A stretch of 64,000 nt of DNA from an uncultured Campylobacter sp. (GTDB lineage Bacteria; Campylobacterota; Campylobacteria; Campylobacterales; Campylobacteraceae): NCBI RefSeq assembly GCF_937959485.1, contig NZ_CALGPY010000012.1, positions 124,001-188,000 on the forward strand, in the 5' to 3' direction. A program made the translations under genes and the position numbers. A model generated the notes under the pieces. The model worked only from the letters and a program-made list of their open reading frames with translations, was not told the origin of the DNA and searched no databases. Positions 41,643 to 50,751 of the stretch are shown piece by piece (position 1 is the stretch's first letter; each line of letters starts with the position of its first letter).

Positions 41643-41993
41643 TTAATTTGCAGCAGCCTTTAAACCCGCTGTCAAAAAAGGATTTACGAAAAGCAAGATA
41701 AATGAAATAACTAATGCATAGATAACCTGCGCTTCGATCATCGCTAGCGAAATATACATCGTATTCGATAGCTTGCTAGCTACGCTTGGATTTCTAGCGA
41801 TGCCGTTAAGTGTCGCGCTAGCGGCATTTCCCATACCTAACGCGCCACCCAAAGCGGCTAGACCTAAAACGACTGCAACGGTAATTGCAGAAAAAGAAAC
41901 GATCTGAGTGTAAGCACTTAGCTGCTCGCTAGCGAAAGCCGCGCCGCAAAGCGCAAATAACAATACAAGAACTTTTTTCATAAAAGTCTCCAT
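41643..41993 (-). CDS. atpE: F0F1 ATP synthase subunit c
   Basis: The rotor ring subunit. The 116-residue protein has an N-terminal signal-like segment (KKVLVLLFALCGAAFA), then two hydrophobic helices. The first contains GLAALGGALGMGNAASATLN; the second, MIEAQVIYALVISFILLFVN, includes the proton-binding Glu. A conserved ARNP loop (GIARNPSVASKL) separates them. The gene is separate from the main atp operon, as I recall for other Campylobacter. An AT-rich upstream region (41994-42130) should hold its promoter. Confidence 0.95.
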   Translation of the reverse strand: METFMKKVLVLLFALCGAAFASEQLSAYTQIVSFSAITVAVVLGLAALGGALGMGNAASATLNGIARNPSVASKLSNTMYISLAMIEAQVIYALVISFILLFVNPFLTAGLKAAAN

Positions 41994-42130
41994 AAATAAA
42001 TTTTAAAACGAGTTTCGGCTCAATACCCCCTACTCCAACGTTTTAAGTGTGAAATATTATTAAAATTTTGCTTTTGATTTGTTTAATCTAGCGGAATTTG
42101 CGTTAAATTTAACAAATCCCGCCGAGCAAT

Positions 42131-43645
42131 CTAGCGCTTAGCGTCCAAATATGTATTTAGCGCCGCAACGTAGGCCTTTGCAGACGCTAGCATCGTATCT
42201 ACGTCAAGTCCTCTGCCGATGATAGCACCCTCGTCTTTAAATTCCACCTTGACGGTTACTTTCGCTAGAGCGTCTTTGCCCTGTGAAACCGCTTTTACTT
42301 GGTATTCTTTTAAGCTACCGCTGATGCCGCTGATGCGGTCTATCGCTTTAAATATCGCATCCACGCCGCCGTTTCCAAGCGCGCTATCGCTTAAAATTTC
42401 ATCCTTATACCTTAGCGTAAGAGCGGTGCTAGCGTGTCCTTTGTTGCAGCTATTGGAGCTTAAAACCAACACTTCATAGGTCTTTTCGGCTCCCACGAAC
42501 TCGTCGTTTACGAGCTCTCTAATATCCTCGTCGAAAACGTCCTTTTTACTATCTGCAAGCACTTTAAATTTATTAAACGCGATCTCAATCTGCTCGTTAC
42601 TAAGCTCATAGCCCAAAGATACCAGCTTGTCTTTGAAGGCGTGGCGGCCGCTGTGCTTACCCAGCACGAGGGAGTTTTTATCAAGCCCGATATCCTCGGC
42701 ATGCATGATCTCGTAGGTTTCTTTGTGCTTTAGCACGCCGTCTTGGTGGATGCCGCTTTCATGCGCGAAGGCGTTTTTTCCGACGATCGCTTTATTGGGC
42801 TGCGGCTCGATGCCGGTAATGCTCGCGACTAGGCGGCTGGATGGATAAATTTCTTTCAAATTTATATCGGTATAAAGCGGCGCAAATTTATCTGTGCGCG
42901 TCTTTATAGCCATTACGATCTCCTCTAGCGCCGCGTTGCCCGCGCGCTCGCCGATGCCGTTTATCGTGCACTCGACCTGTCTGGCTCCTGCTAAGATAGC
43001 GGCTAAGGAATTTACGGTAGCCATTCCCAAATCATTGTGGTTGTGCACCGAAACTATGGCGCGTTCGCCGATAAGCTTAACGAGTTCGCCTATTCGGGCG
43101 GTGATCTCGTCCGGATAGAGATAGCCCACCGTATCGGGGATATTTATGGTGGAGGCTCCAGCGTTTATCGCGGCGTCGCAGATCTCTTTTAAAAAGCTAA
43201 TATCGCTTCTGCACGCATCTTCGCAGCTAAACTCCACGTCATCGCATAGACTTTTTGCGTATTGCACGGCCTCTACGGCGCGCTTTATGACCTCTTGCGG
43301 CTGCATTTTGAGTTTAAATTCCATATGAATCGGGCTTGTAGCGATGAAAGTATGGATACGCCCAAGCTTCGCGCCCTTTACCGCTTCTCCAGCGGCTTTG
43401 ATATCTTTTTCTAAAGCGCGCGCAAGAGAGCATACGCGAGCCTTGCTAACGGCGCCCGCGATCTTTTCTATCGCGTCAAAGTCCCCGGGGCTCGCCGCCG
43501 CAAAACCCGCCTCGATAACATCTACGCCCAGCTTTTCAAGCTGCAACGCAAGATGGATCTTTTCGTCCGTATTCATCGACGCTCCGGGGCTTTGCTCGCC
43601 GTCACGAAGCGTCGTATCGAAGATTATGATTTTATTTTTATCCAT
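42131..43645 (-). CDS. leuA: 2-isopropylmalate synthase
   Basis: First committed step of leucine synthesis: acetyl-CoA plus 2-ketoisovalerate. The TIM barrel begins IIIFDTTLRDGEQSPGASMN and contains SVHNHNDLGMATVNSLAAIL with metal-binding histidines, and ECTINGIGERAGNAALEEIV. A LeuA dimer regulatory domain follows (to residue 504). I start at ATG 43645, which has AAAGGATCTGC upstream, rather than 11 codons earlier. It is separated from the pssA gene by about 85 bases. Confidence 0.96.
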   Translation of the reverse strand: MDKNKIIIFDTTLRDGEQSPGASMNTDEKIHLALQLEKLGVDVIEAGFAAASPGDFDAIEKIAGAVSKARVCSLARALEKDIKAAGEAVKGAKLGRIHTFIATSPIHMEFKLKMQPQEVIKRAVEAVQYAKSLCDDVEFSCEDACRSDISFLKEICDAAINAGASTINIPDTVGYLYPDEITARIGELVKLIGERAIVSVHNHNDLGMATVNSLAAILAGARQVECTINGIGERAGNAALEEIVMAIKTRTDKFAPLYTDINLKEIYPSSRLVASITGIEPQPNKAIVGKNAFAHESGIHQDGVLKHKETYEIMHAEDIGLDKNSLVLGKHSGRHAFKDKLVSLGYELSNEQIEIAFNKFKVLADSKKDVFDEDIRELVNDEFVGAEKTYEVLVLSSNSCNKGHASTALTLRYKDEILSDSALGNGGVDAIFKAIDRISGISGSLKEYQVKAVSQGKDALAKVTVKVEFKDEGAIIGRGLDVDTMLASAKAYVAALNTYLDAKR

Positions 43646-43729
43646 TGCAGATCCTTTCAAAGGGTTAAAATTTGGCAAAATTATAGCCGCGCAAACTTAA
43701 AACAATCGCGGCGATAAACATATTTGAGA

Positions 43730-44479
43730 TTATTTCGCCGTTTCCTCGGGTTTGTCTTTTTTTTGAAATTTAGCCGCGCTTAAATTTAAAGCTCCGCGAA
43801 CCAAACCGTAAACGATATAAACCAAAGTAAGTACCGCCGGGAATTCCAGCTTGAAAAGATATAAAAGCGAGAAAAACACGACGATTAGAAGCACTAAAAT
43901 TTTAATCGCATTGGGACGTTTTAGGCTGATCTTTTTAAAGCTCGGAAAGCGGATGTTGCTTACCATCAAAAACGATAGCGCCGCCATTGCGATGATCAAA
44001 AATACCCCAAACCCTTTGGAAAGCTCATATTTTAGATAAATTCCGATCCAAAACGCCATCGTAATCGCAGCCGTCGGAATCGGCAGCCCGATAAAAACGC
44101 TAGGCTCGTAGGTGCCCGTGGTGACGTTAAATCGCGCCAGCCTGATCGCGCCGAAAACCACGTAAAGCGCAGCTACGAGCGAACCGACCTTACCGTAATC
44201 GTGCCCGACCGCGCAGTAAAACAGTAGCGCCGGCGCAACGCCGAAAGCCACGATATCCGCAAGGCTGTCAAATTCCACGCCGAATTTCGACGTAGCATGC
44301 GTTAGCCTCGCCACGCGGCCATCTAGCCCGTCGCAGATCAAGGATAAAATGATATAAAAGATCGCGGCGCTGAAGTTGCCTTTGATCGTAGAAATTATGC
44401 TGATAACCGCCAAAAATACGCTTGCCGCCGTGAAAAAATTCGGCAATATGTAGATTAGTTTTCCCTTTTCCTCTTCCAT
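43730..44479 (-). CDS. pssA: CDP-diacylglycerol-serine O-phosphatidyltransferase
   Basis: Makes phosphatidylserine, precursor of phosphatidylethanolamine. The CDP-alcohol phosphatidyltransferase motif is complete: DGLDGRVARLTHATSKFGVE followed by FDSLAD. Around it are about eight hydrophobic segments, starting with FTAASVFLAVISIISTIKGN. Length 249 residues, with a charged C-terminal tail (KKDKPEETAK). pssA close to ftsH and prmA follows the arrangement I recall from C. jejuni. Confidence 0.94.
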   Translation of the reverse strand: MEEEKGKLIYILPNFFTAASVFLAVISIISTIKGNFSAAIFYIILSLICDGLDGRVARLTHATSKFGVEFDSLADIVAFGVAPALLFYCAVGHDYGKVGSLVAALYVVFGAIRLARFNVTTGTYEPSVFIGLPIPTAAITMAFWIGIYLKYELSKGFGVFLIIAMAALSFLMVSNIRFPSFKKISLKRPNAIKILVLLIVVFFSLLYLFKLEFPAVLTLVYIVYGLVRGALNLSAAKFQKKDKPEETAK

Positions 44480-44607
44480 CTCTCACCCTTTAAATTTTAT
44501 TTTCGCGCCGCTTTTCGTTCGGCGCCGCAGATCGCGCACAAAACACTTTGGCGCGCGATCGCCTTAAAATTTAGCCCTAAGTTCCTGCTCTGCGCGAGGC
44601 TTTAAAT

Positions 44608-46557
44608 TTAAGCCTCATTCTTTGCGCTTTCGATATCGTCGTTAGCACCTAAATTTCGCACCAGACGGGTAGGCATGCCGTTGTCTTTTTCAAATTTAGA
44701 GATAATCCCCACGATTTGTTCGCCCGAGACCGTCTCCTTCTCATACAGCGCCTTTACCATCTCCTCAATCGCCGGAGCGTAGGTCCTTAGCGTCTCTTTT
44801 ACCGCCGCGTAGCGCTCATCTAGAGTCTTGCGGACATATTCGTCGATCTTAACCGCCGTTACCTCGCTGTAATCCTTGATGCTCTGTCCGCCGTTTAGGA
44901 AGGAATACTGCTGCTTTTCTAACACCGCAAGCCCGAGAGCTTCGGTCATTCCGACCTGAGTAGCCATAAATTTAAGCATATCGGTAGCGCGCTGTAGGTC
45001 GTTGCCCGCGCCGTCGGTAATCTCGCCTAAAAACACGTCCTCCGCCGCGCGCCCCGCCAAAAACGTATCGATCTCGGCAAAAATTTCATGGCGCTGGTGT
45101 AGGTATCTATTTTCAAATGGCGAATTTAGCGTGTATCCCGCAGCGCTCAATCCGCGCGGCACGATAGTTACTTTAGATACCGGCATCGCGCCTTTGGTAA
45201 GCTCGGCGATGAGCGCATGGCCGCTTTCGTGGTAGGCGACGATCCGCTTTTCGATCGGGCTTACGCGGCGCGATTTTTTAGCCAGTCCGATACCGACGCG
45301 CTCGATCGCTTCGAGTAGGTCTTTTTGCTCGACCTCCGCCTTTGCCTCGCGACCCGCTAAAAGCGCGGCTTCGTTGATGATGTTTGCAAGATCGGCTCCC
45401 GCAAAGCCCACGGTAAGGCGCGCGATCTCTTCGATATCGATGTCGCGGGCAAATTTAACGTCGCGCATATGCACCTTTAAAATCGCCATTCTGCCGTCAA
45501 AATCGGGTCTATCGACCAAAACCTGTCTATCGAATCTGCCCGGACGCAGAAGCGCCGCATCCAGCGTCTCGGGGCGGTTGGTAGCCGCAAGGACGATCAC
45601 AGGGCTTGATTCCGAGCCGAAACCATCCATCTCGGCAAGCAGCTGATTTAGCGTCTGCTCGCGCTCGTCGTTGCCTCCGCCGATACCGCCTGCGGTTCTG
45701 CTTTTGCCGATCGCGTCGATCTCGTCGATAAAAACGATTGCCGGAGCCTGCTTTTTAGCGTTATCAAATAGATCGCGCACCCTGCTGGCGCCTACGCCTA
45801 CGAACATCTCGATGAAGCTGGAGCCTGATACCGAAAAAAACGGCACGTCCGCTTCGCCCGCGACCGCTTTGGCTAGCAGCGTCTTGCCCGTGCCCGGAGG
45901 TCCAACCAAAAGCACGCCTTTTGGAATTTTAGCCCCGAGGCTGATATATCGCTCGGGGTTTTTTAAGAAATCTACGATCTCCTTAACCTCCTCTTTCGCC
46001 TCTTCGACGCCCGCTACATCGCTAAATTTAACCTTCGGCTTTTCGGCGCTTACCAGGTTTTTAGAGCTTCCTATACCGAGCACGCCGCCGCCCATATTAC
46101 GCTGCATGCGATTGGCTAAAAACATCCAAATTCCAAAGAAAATCACAAGCGGCAAGACCCAGCTAAAGAGCAGATCGGTCAAAAAATTACTCTCGTTATA
46201 CGCGCCGTATGGAATTTTTCGCGATTCTAAAATTTGAACCAGCTCGGGATCATCCACGCGCTTGGCGGTGTAGATTACGTTGCCGACTTGCGCTTTAATC
46301 GTGGAGCTTCCGATGGAGACCATGCTTACTTGGGAGTTTTTGATCTGCGATTTTAGCTCCGAGTAGCTTACGTTTCTGCTCTCGCCCGAGACGGAGCCCA
46401 GCATACCGTCGCTATCAAAGCCGCCGCTTGGCGATATCGCTTTAAACACGACTATCAAAATAAGCGCGAAAATAATAAAAACGCCGATCGGATTTTTATT
46501 GAAAAAATTGTTTCCGCCGCCGTTTTGAGGGGGTTGATTGTTTTGGTTGTTATTCAT
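44608..46557 (-). CDS. ftsH: ATP-dependent zinc metalloprotease FtsH
   Basis: Membrane-anchored AAA+ protease for quality control. After an Asn/Gln/Gly-rich start there are two membrane helices (about residues 25-45 and 125-148) flanking a periplasmic domain. Walker A GPPGTGKTLLAKA lies near residue 215, Walker B IVFIDEIDAIGKSR near 270, and the zinc site HESGH near 443. A coiled-coil-prone end follows. Length 649 is normal. The start overlaps the prmA stop (ATGA), so the two are coupled. Confidence 0.97.
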   Translation of the reverse strand: MNNNQNNQPPQNGGGNNFFNKNPIGVFIIFALILIVVFKAISPSGGFDSDGMLGSVSGESRNVSYSELKSQIKNSQVSMVSIGSSTIKAQVGNVIYTAKRVDDPELVQILESRKIPYGAYNESNFLTDLLFSWVLPLVIFFGIWMFLANRMQRNMGGGVLGIGSSKNLVSAEKPKVKFSDVAGVEEAKEEVKEIVDFLKNPERYISLGAKIPKGVLLVGPPGTGKTLLAKAVAGEADVPFFSVSGSSFIEMFVGVGASRVRDLFDNAKKQAPAIVFIDEIDAIGKSRTAGGIGGGNDEREQTLNQLLAEMDGFGSESSPVIVLAATNRPETLDAALLRPGRFDRQVLVDRPDFDGRMAILKVHMRDVKFARDIDIEEIARLTVGFAGADLANIINEAALLAGREAKAEVEQKDLLEAIERVGIGLAKKSRRVSPIEKRIVAYHESGHALIAELTKGAMPVSKVTIVPRGLSAAGYTLNSPFENRYLHQRHEIFAEIDTFLAGRAAEDVFLGEITDGAGNDLQRATDMLKFMATQVGMTEALGLAVLEKQQYSFLNGGQSIKDYSEVTAVKIDEYVRKTLDERYAAVKETLRTYAPAIEEMVKALYEKETVSGEQIVGIISKFEKDNGMPTRLVRNLGANDDIESAKNEA

Positions 46558-47417
46558 ATTTTCCTTTCATAAACGAAGCTGAGCCATTCGTTTTGCTTTT
46601 TCATCTGCACGAAATTTAAATCCGAAAAGGCTTGCTCTATCCTATCTTTATATTTTTCTAAAATTCCCGACAGCACGAGCTTGCCGCCCGATTTTAGCGC
46701 TTTTTTCAGATCCGCGCTTAGGATCAAAATCACGTCGGCGATTATATTTGCGACGATTAGATCAAACTGCGGCTGCGCGGCTGCGCTTGAACTTTGCTCG
46801 TTTAAGCTTGAAACGCTGCCGAGCCAAATTTGATCGATCTGCACGCCGTTTTTCTCGGCGTTTTGCTGCGTAGCCGCCACCGCCTGCTCGTCGGTATCGC
46901 AGGTACTTACCTTTGCGCCCAGTTTTTTCATCGCGATACTTAAAATTCCGCTGCCGCAACCTACGTCAAGCGCGCTCATGCCCGCGCGAGCAAGCTCGCT
47001 AAGCAGCGCCAGACACATATTGGTGCTTTCGTGATGCCCCGAGCCGAACGCCAGCGCAGGATCGATCAGCAGATCGATTAGCGCGCTATCTTGCGATCTT
47101 TCGCACCAGCTCGGACGGACGTAAAATTTACCGACCGCTACGGGCGCAACCCCTTTTTTATATTCGTCGAGCCAGTCTTTGTTTTGCTTTTTTGAAATTT
47201 CGATCTGCAGATCGGCGTCTAAATTAAGAGATCGCGCGAGCCCCTTTTTAAACTCTTCAAACGCAAATTTTAAATTTTGCAGATCCTCTTCGTCGCGGAT
47301 TATGAAGCGCTCGCCATCCTCCTCGACGCAGGTAACGCCGAGCTCAAACGCAAAGCTCTTGAAAAGCTCACTTGCATTCTCGCTTTTTACGATCATCTCA
47401 TAAAAAAAATCTTTCAT
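46554..47417 (-). CDS. prmA: Ribosomal protein L11 methyltransferase
   Basis: Methylates L11 using SAM. The SAM-binding motif ALDVGCGSGILSIAMKKLGA is central (residues ~140-160), preceded by DPALAFGSGHHESTNMCLAL, the PrmA-specific loop. FDLIVANIIADVILILSADL includes the NxxA-type catalytic region. The N-terminal domain binds L11. Length 287; coupled to ftsH downstream. Confidence 0.93.
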   Translation of the reverse strand: MKDFFYEMIVKSENASELFKSFAFELGVTCVEEDGERFIIRDEEDLQNLKFAFEEFKKGLARSLNLDADLQIEISKKQNKDWLDEYKKGVAPVAVGKFYVRPSWCERSQDSALIDLLIDPALAFGSGHHESTNMCLALLSELARAGMSALDVGCGSGILSIAMKKLGAKVSTCDTDEQAVAATQQNAEKNGVQIDQIWLGSVSSLNEQSSSAAAQPQFDLIVANIIADVILILSADLKKALKSGGKLVLSGILEKYKDRIEQAFSDLNFVQMKKQNEWLSFVYERKI

Positions 47418-47495
47418 CGCCTCACATCGCCTTTAAATTTTAAAATTTGCATATTACTAAAATTTAGTTCAAACTTTGCTTACGCTCGGGCGTTT

Positions 47496-48203
47496 TTATA
47501 GAGCCTCAAACGCCTTTTTAAGATCAAGCGTGCCTTCGTAATACGCCTTGCCGACGATGACGCCCGCGATGAGCTCTGCGTTTTTAAGCGCAATTATGTC
47601 ATTTATATCTTTCACGCCGCCGCTTGCGATAGTATCGATGCCGCAAGCTTTCGCGATAGAGCGGCTAAATTCTACGTTCACGCCGCTTAGCATCCCGTCG
47701 CGCGATATGTCGGTGCAGATGATCGCGCAAACGCCCGCGTCCGCGTAGTCTCGCGCCAGATCAGTCGCTTTTACGCGGCTTAGCTCCGCCCAGCCCTCGG
47801 TCGCTACTAGACCCTCTTTTGCATCTATGCCCACGACGATGCGGTAAAGCTTCGCCATCTGCTTCACGAAATCCCTATTTTTAAGCGCCGCCGAACCTAG
47901 GATAAATCTATCGACGCCCAAGCTCAAATACTCCTTTATGCGCGCTTCGTCGCGGATGCCGCCGCCCACTTCTACGCGCAGGCGCGTGCTTTTTACGATC
48001 CGCTCGATCGCTTTGAAATTTACCGCCTCACCCGCAAACGCGCCGTCGAGATCAACCAGATGCAGCCACTTAGCGCCGAGATCTTCAAATTTTTTGGCTA
48101 GCTCACAGGGGTCTTTGGAATAAATTTTTGCGCTTTGCATCTCGCCCTTGCTAAGACGCACGGCGCATCCTTGTTTCAGATCGATCGCAGGGAAAATTTC
48201 CAT
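47496..48203 (-). CDS. hisA: Phosphoribosylformimino-5-aminoimidazole carboxamide ribotide isomerase
   Basis: A TIM-barrel isomerase of histidine synthesis. It begins MEIFPAIDLKQGCAVRLSKG, with the catalytic Asp in AIDLK and the second in ICTDISRDGMLSGVN. VEVGGGIRDEARIKEYLSLG and TIASGGVKDINDIIAL are phosphate-binding loops. 235 residues from ATG 48203, which overlaps the hisH stop by one base (TGATG). A GTG codon just before it would add one residue. It lies between prmA and the pgl genes, coupled to hisH. Confidence 0.95.
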   Translation of the reverse strand: MEIFPAIDLKQGCAVRLSKGEMQSAKIYSKDPCELAKKFEDLGAKWLHLVDLDGAFAGEAVNFKAIERIVKSTRLRVEVGGGIRDEARIKEYLSLGVDRFILGSAALKNRDFVKQMAKLYRIVVGIDAKEGLVATEGWAELSRVKATDLARDYADAGVCAIICTDISRDGMLSGVNVEFSRSIAKACGIDTIASGGVKDINDIIALKNAELIAGVIVGKAYYEGTLDLKKAFEAL

Positions 48204-48946
48204 CACAGCTCCGTAAAATTTTTAATGATTTTTATGCCAGCATCGTGGCTTTTTTCAGGATGCGGCTGAAAGGCGAATACGTTTTCGCGCCAGATCGCGC
48301 TTGCAAACTCATAGCCGTAAAACGTGGTCGCAAGCGTGATCTCGCGCGCGCAAAGGACGTGGTAGGAGTGCACGAAATACAGATACTCAAACTCGCCTAG
48401 GCCCCCGTTTATCGGCGAGCGCTTGATAAAATGCGCGCTGTTCCAGCCGACGTGCGGAATCTTTAGGCTTTCGGCGCGAGCGGAATTTTGCCCGCTGCGC
48501 TCGCTCAGCCCTGCCCCGTCTGAATTAAATTCCGCCCCGCCCGATCCAAATTTCATATTTTTTCTAAATTCCATATTTTCGGATCCGGATTCCGCCCCCC
48601 GAATATTAAATTTCGTTTTATCAAATTTTACGACGCGACCGGGTAAAATTCCAAGCCCGCTGCGCGCGCCGAATTCCTCGCTTTGCTCAAACAGAAGCTG
48701 CATCCCTAGACAGATGCCTAAAAAATATCTGCCGCTTGCGACGAACTCTTTAATCGCGTCGTCCATACCGCTTGCGCGAAGCCTATCCATCGCCTCGCCG
48801 AATGCGCCCACGCCCGGAAGCAAGGCCTTATCGCAGCTCAAAAGCTTCTCAGGGCTGCGCGCGAGGCAAAATTTAGCGCCGCAAAAGCTAAGCGCGTTCA
48901 TCACGCTTTGGATATTGCCCGCGCCGTAATCCACGATACCGATCAA
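48203..48946 (-). CDS. hisH: Imidazole glycerol phosphate synthase, glutaminase subunit, with internal insert
   Basis: HisH supplies ammonia to HisF. The triad is visible: nucleophile Cys in FLGICLGMQLLFEQ, and His/Glu in FAFQPHPEKSHDAG. The start MIGIVDYGAGNIQSVMNAL is typical. Between GRVVKFDK and KIPHVGWN is an insert of about 50 residues (roughly 107-158), low-complexity, with KFN, EFRKNMKFGSGG and similar phrases that normal HisH lacks. The coding strand carries a run of six G (48595-48600) inside it. The insert falls in a surface region before the conserved PHxGWN strand, so activity may be kept. Start overlaps the pglF stop by 4 bases. Confidence 0.9.
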   Translation of the reverse strand: MIGIVDYGAGNIQSVMNALSFCGAKFCLARSPEKLLSCDKALLPGVGAFGEAMDRLRASGMDDAIKEFVASGRYFLGICLGMQLLFEQSEEFGARSGLGILPGRVVKFDKTKFNIRGAESGSENMEFRKNMKFGSGGAEFNSDGAGLSERSGQNSARAESLKIPHVGWNSAHFIKRSPINGGLGEFEYLYFVHSYHVLCAREITLATTFYGYEFASAIWRENVFAFQPHPEKSHDAGIKIIKNFTEL

Positions 48947-50751
48947 GCCGTGCCCTTCATATCGTTCAATCGGTGCGAAAACTCGGGCACGATACGCTTT
49001 AGCTTATCCGCGACCTGCGCGTCCTCGCACTCCGAGAGCTCCTCGATCTGCGAGCTTAGCTCCTCTAGGTCGTATTTTGCGGAGTGGGTTACGAATATGG
49101 ATTGGTACTTCGTGCTCTTGTCGTTTTCGTCGATCAAAAGCTCCTCGTAAAGCTTCTCGCCGGGACGCAGACCTACAAATTTAATGCCCAGCTCCTCCTT
49201 GCCGGCAAGCTGCAGCATTCGCTTGGCAAGATCGGCGATCTTTACGGGCTCGCCCATATCCAGCACGAAAAGCTCGCCGCCCTGCGCGATGGAGGCCGCC
49301 TGAAGCACGAGCTGACACGCCTCGCTAACGAGCATAAAATATCTCGTAATCTCGGGGTGCGTAACGGTAAGCGGCTCGTTCGCTTCGATCTGGCGTTTAA
49401 ATTTAGGGATGACGCTGCCGCTTGAGCCGAGCACGTTTCCGAAACGGACGGCGACGATCTGCGTGTCGCTTGCCGCGTCGTTGGAATTTAGCGCGTAAAG
49501 CTCGCAAATGCGCTTCGTCGTGCCCATAATGTTCGTCGGTCGCACCGCCTTGTCGGTCGAGATCAAAACGACCTTTTTCGCGCCATGTTTTTTGGACAGA
49601 TCGATTACGTTTTTTGTGCCGATGATGTTGTTTTTGACCGCCAGGTGCGGATTAAACTCGCATAGCGGCACGTGTTTATACGCCGCTGCGTGCACGACCA
49701 CCTCTGGATGAAATTCTGCAAAAACCTCTTCCAGCTCGCGATGATAGACGATATTTATCATCTTTAGCTCGTTGCGCGCGTCCGCGCCGGTCGCTTCGTT
49801 GATCGAGTAGAGGTTAAACTCGCTGTGTTCGACCATGATAAGACGCTTTGCGCCGAATTTTAAGCATTGCTTACAAATTTCGCTTCCTATCGTGCCGCCC
49901 GCGCCCGTTACCAGCACGATTTTGTCTTTGATAAAATTTTCGATCGCCTTGGTGTCGAGGTCTTTGGGCTTGCGCGCGAGCAGATCCTCAATCGATACGT
50001 CGCGGATCTTTTTGCTCTCATCCTCCAAAAGCGAAAAGAGCTTGATATCCTTTAGCCCGTATGCAAACAGCTCGTCGTAGAGCTCCTTTAACTCGTCCGG
50101 ATATAGCGCCAGCGCGATGATTGCGGTTTTGGCGCCGCTATCTTTGATCATCTGCGGAATTTCGCCCTTGGCTCTGACGACGTAGTTTTCGCAATACGTC
50201 CCTACTAACTCAGGCCGCCCGTCCACGACGCCCACGGGATAGTAATTGATATATTTTTGCCGCATACCTTTTAGGACGTGAAAGGTCTTGCTCGTAGCGC
50301 CCACGACGATGCAGGGCTCGTTATTCGTGATGTTTTTCTTCTCGCTTAGAAACATCCGCTTTGAAATTCTAACCCCGCTGATTAAAATAAACGAGATCGC
50401 CGCATCGATGATGATGACCGAGCGCGGGAACGGGTTAAAAATTTTACTCGCTAGAAAAAACAGGATCAAAAAGGTAAGCGCCGCCATCACGTGCGCGTAA
50501 AAGAGCTTTCTAGCTTCGTATAGTCCGAAAAATCTCCACGGAACTAAATAGATCCGCAAAAACCAAAAGTAGCAAATTTTAATCGCCGTGAGGCTCGAGG
50601 CGCTAAGCAGCGCGCCTTTGTAGAATTCATTCGGTATATCTCCGCTAAATCGCAGCAAAAACGCGATATAAACGGAGAGGATCGAGATAAAAATATCTCC
50701 TAGTAAAAAAAACGCAAAGCGGCTAAATTTAGTGGGTTTTAGTAACATCAA
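48943..50751 (-). CDS. pglF: UDP-GlcNAc 4,6-dehydratase (bacillosamine pathway)
   Basis: First enzyme of UDP-diNAcBac synthesis for N-glycans. Four N-terminal membrane segments (residues ~10-125), a CoA-binding-like domain (~140-250), then an SDR domain starting IVLVTGAGGTIGSEICKQC. VVHAAAYKHVPLCEFNPHLA and LISTDKAVRPTNIMGTTKR are characteristic of PglF/WbpM-type dehydratases, in which Thr-Asp-Lys replaces the usual Tyr-x3-Lys. Length 602. It overlaps pglE by 4 bases. Confidence 0.95.
   Translation of the reverse strand: MMLLKPTKFSRFAFFLLGDIFISILSVYIAFLLRFSGDIPNEFYKGALLSASSLTAIKICYFWFLRIYLVPWRFFGLYEARKLFYAHVMAALTFLILFFLASKIFNPFPRSVIIIDAAISFILISGVRISKRMFLSEKKNITNNEPCIVVGATSKTFHVLKGMRQKYINYYPVGVVDGRPELVGTYCENYVVRAKGEIPQMIKDSGAKTAIIALALYPDELKELYDELFAYGLKDIKLFSLLEDESKKIRDVSIEDLLARKPKDLDTKAIENFIKDKIVLVTGAGGTIGSEICKQCLKFGAKRLIMVEHSEFNLYSINEATGADARNELKMINIVYHRELEEVFAEFHPEVVVHAAAYKHVPLCEFNPHLAVKNNIIGTKNVIDLSKKHGAKKVVLISTDKAVRPTNIMGTTKRICELYALNSNDAASDTQIVAVRFGNVLGSSGSVIPKFKRQIEANEPLTVTHPEITRYFMLVSEACQLVLQAASIAQGGELFVLDMGEPVKIADLAKRMLQLAGKEELGIKFVGLRPGEKLYEELLIDENDKSTKYQSIFVTHSAKYDLEELSSQIEELSECEDAQVADKLKRIVPEFSHRLNDMKGTA

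Noticed and set aside
48595..48600. Run of six C (G6 on the coding strand) in the hisH insert as a phase-variation tract
   Set aside because: Only six bases long and located in an essential-type biosynthetic gene whose frame is intact; too weak to call.
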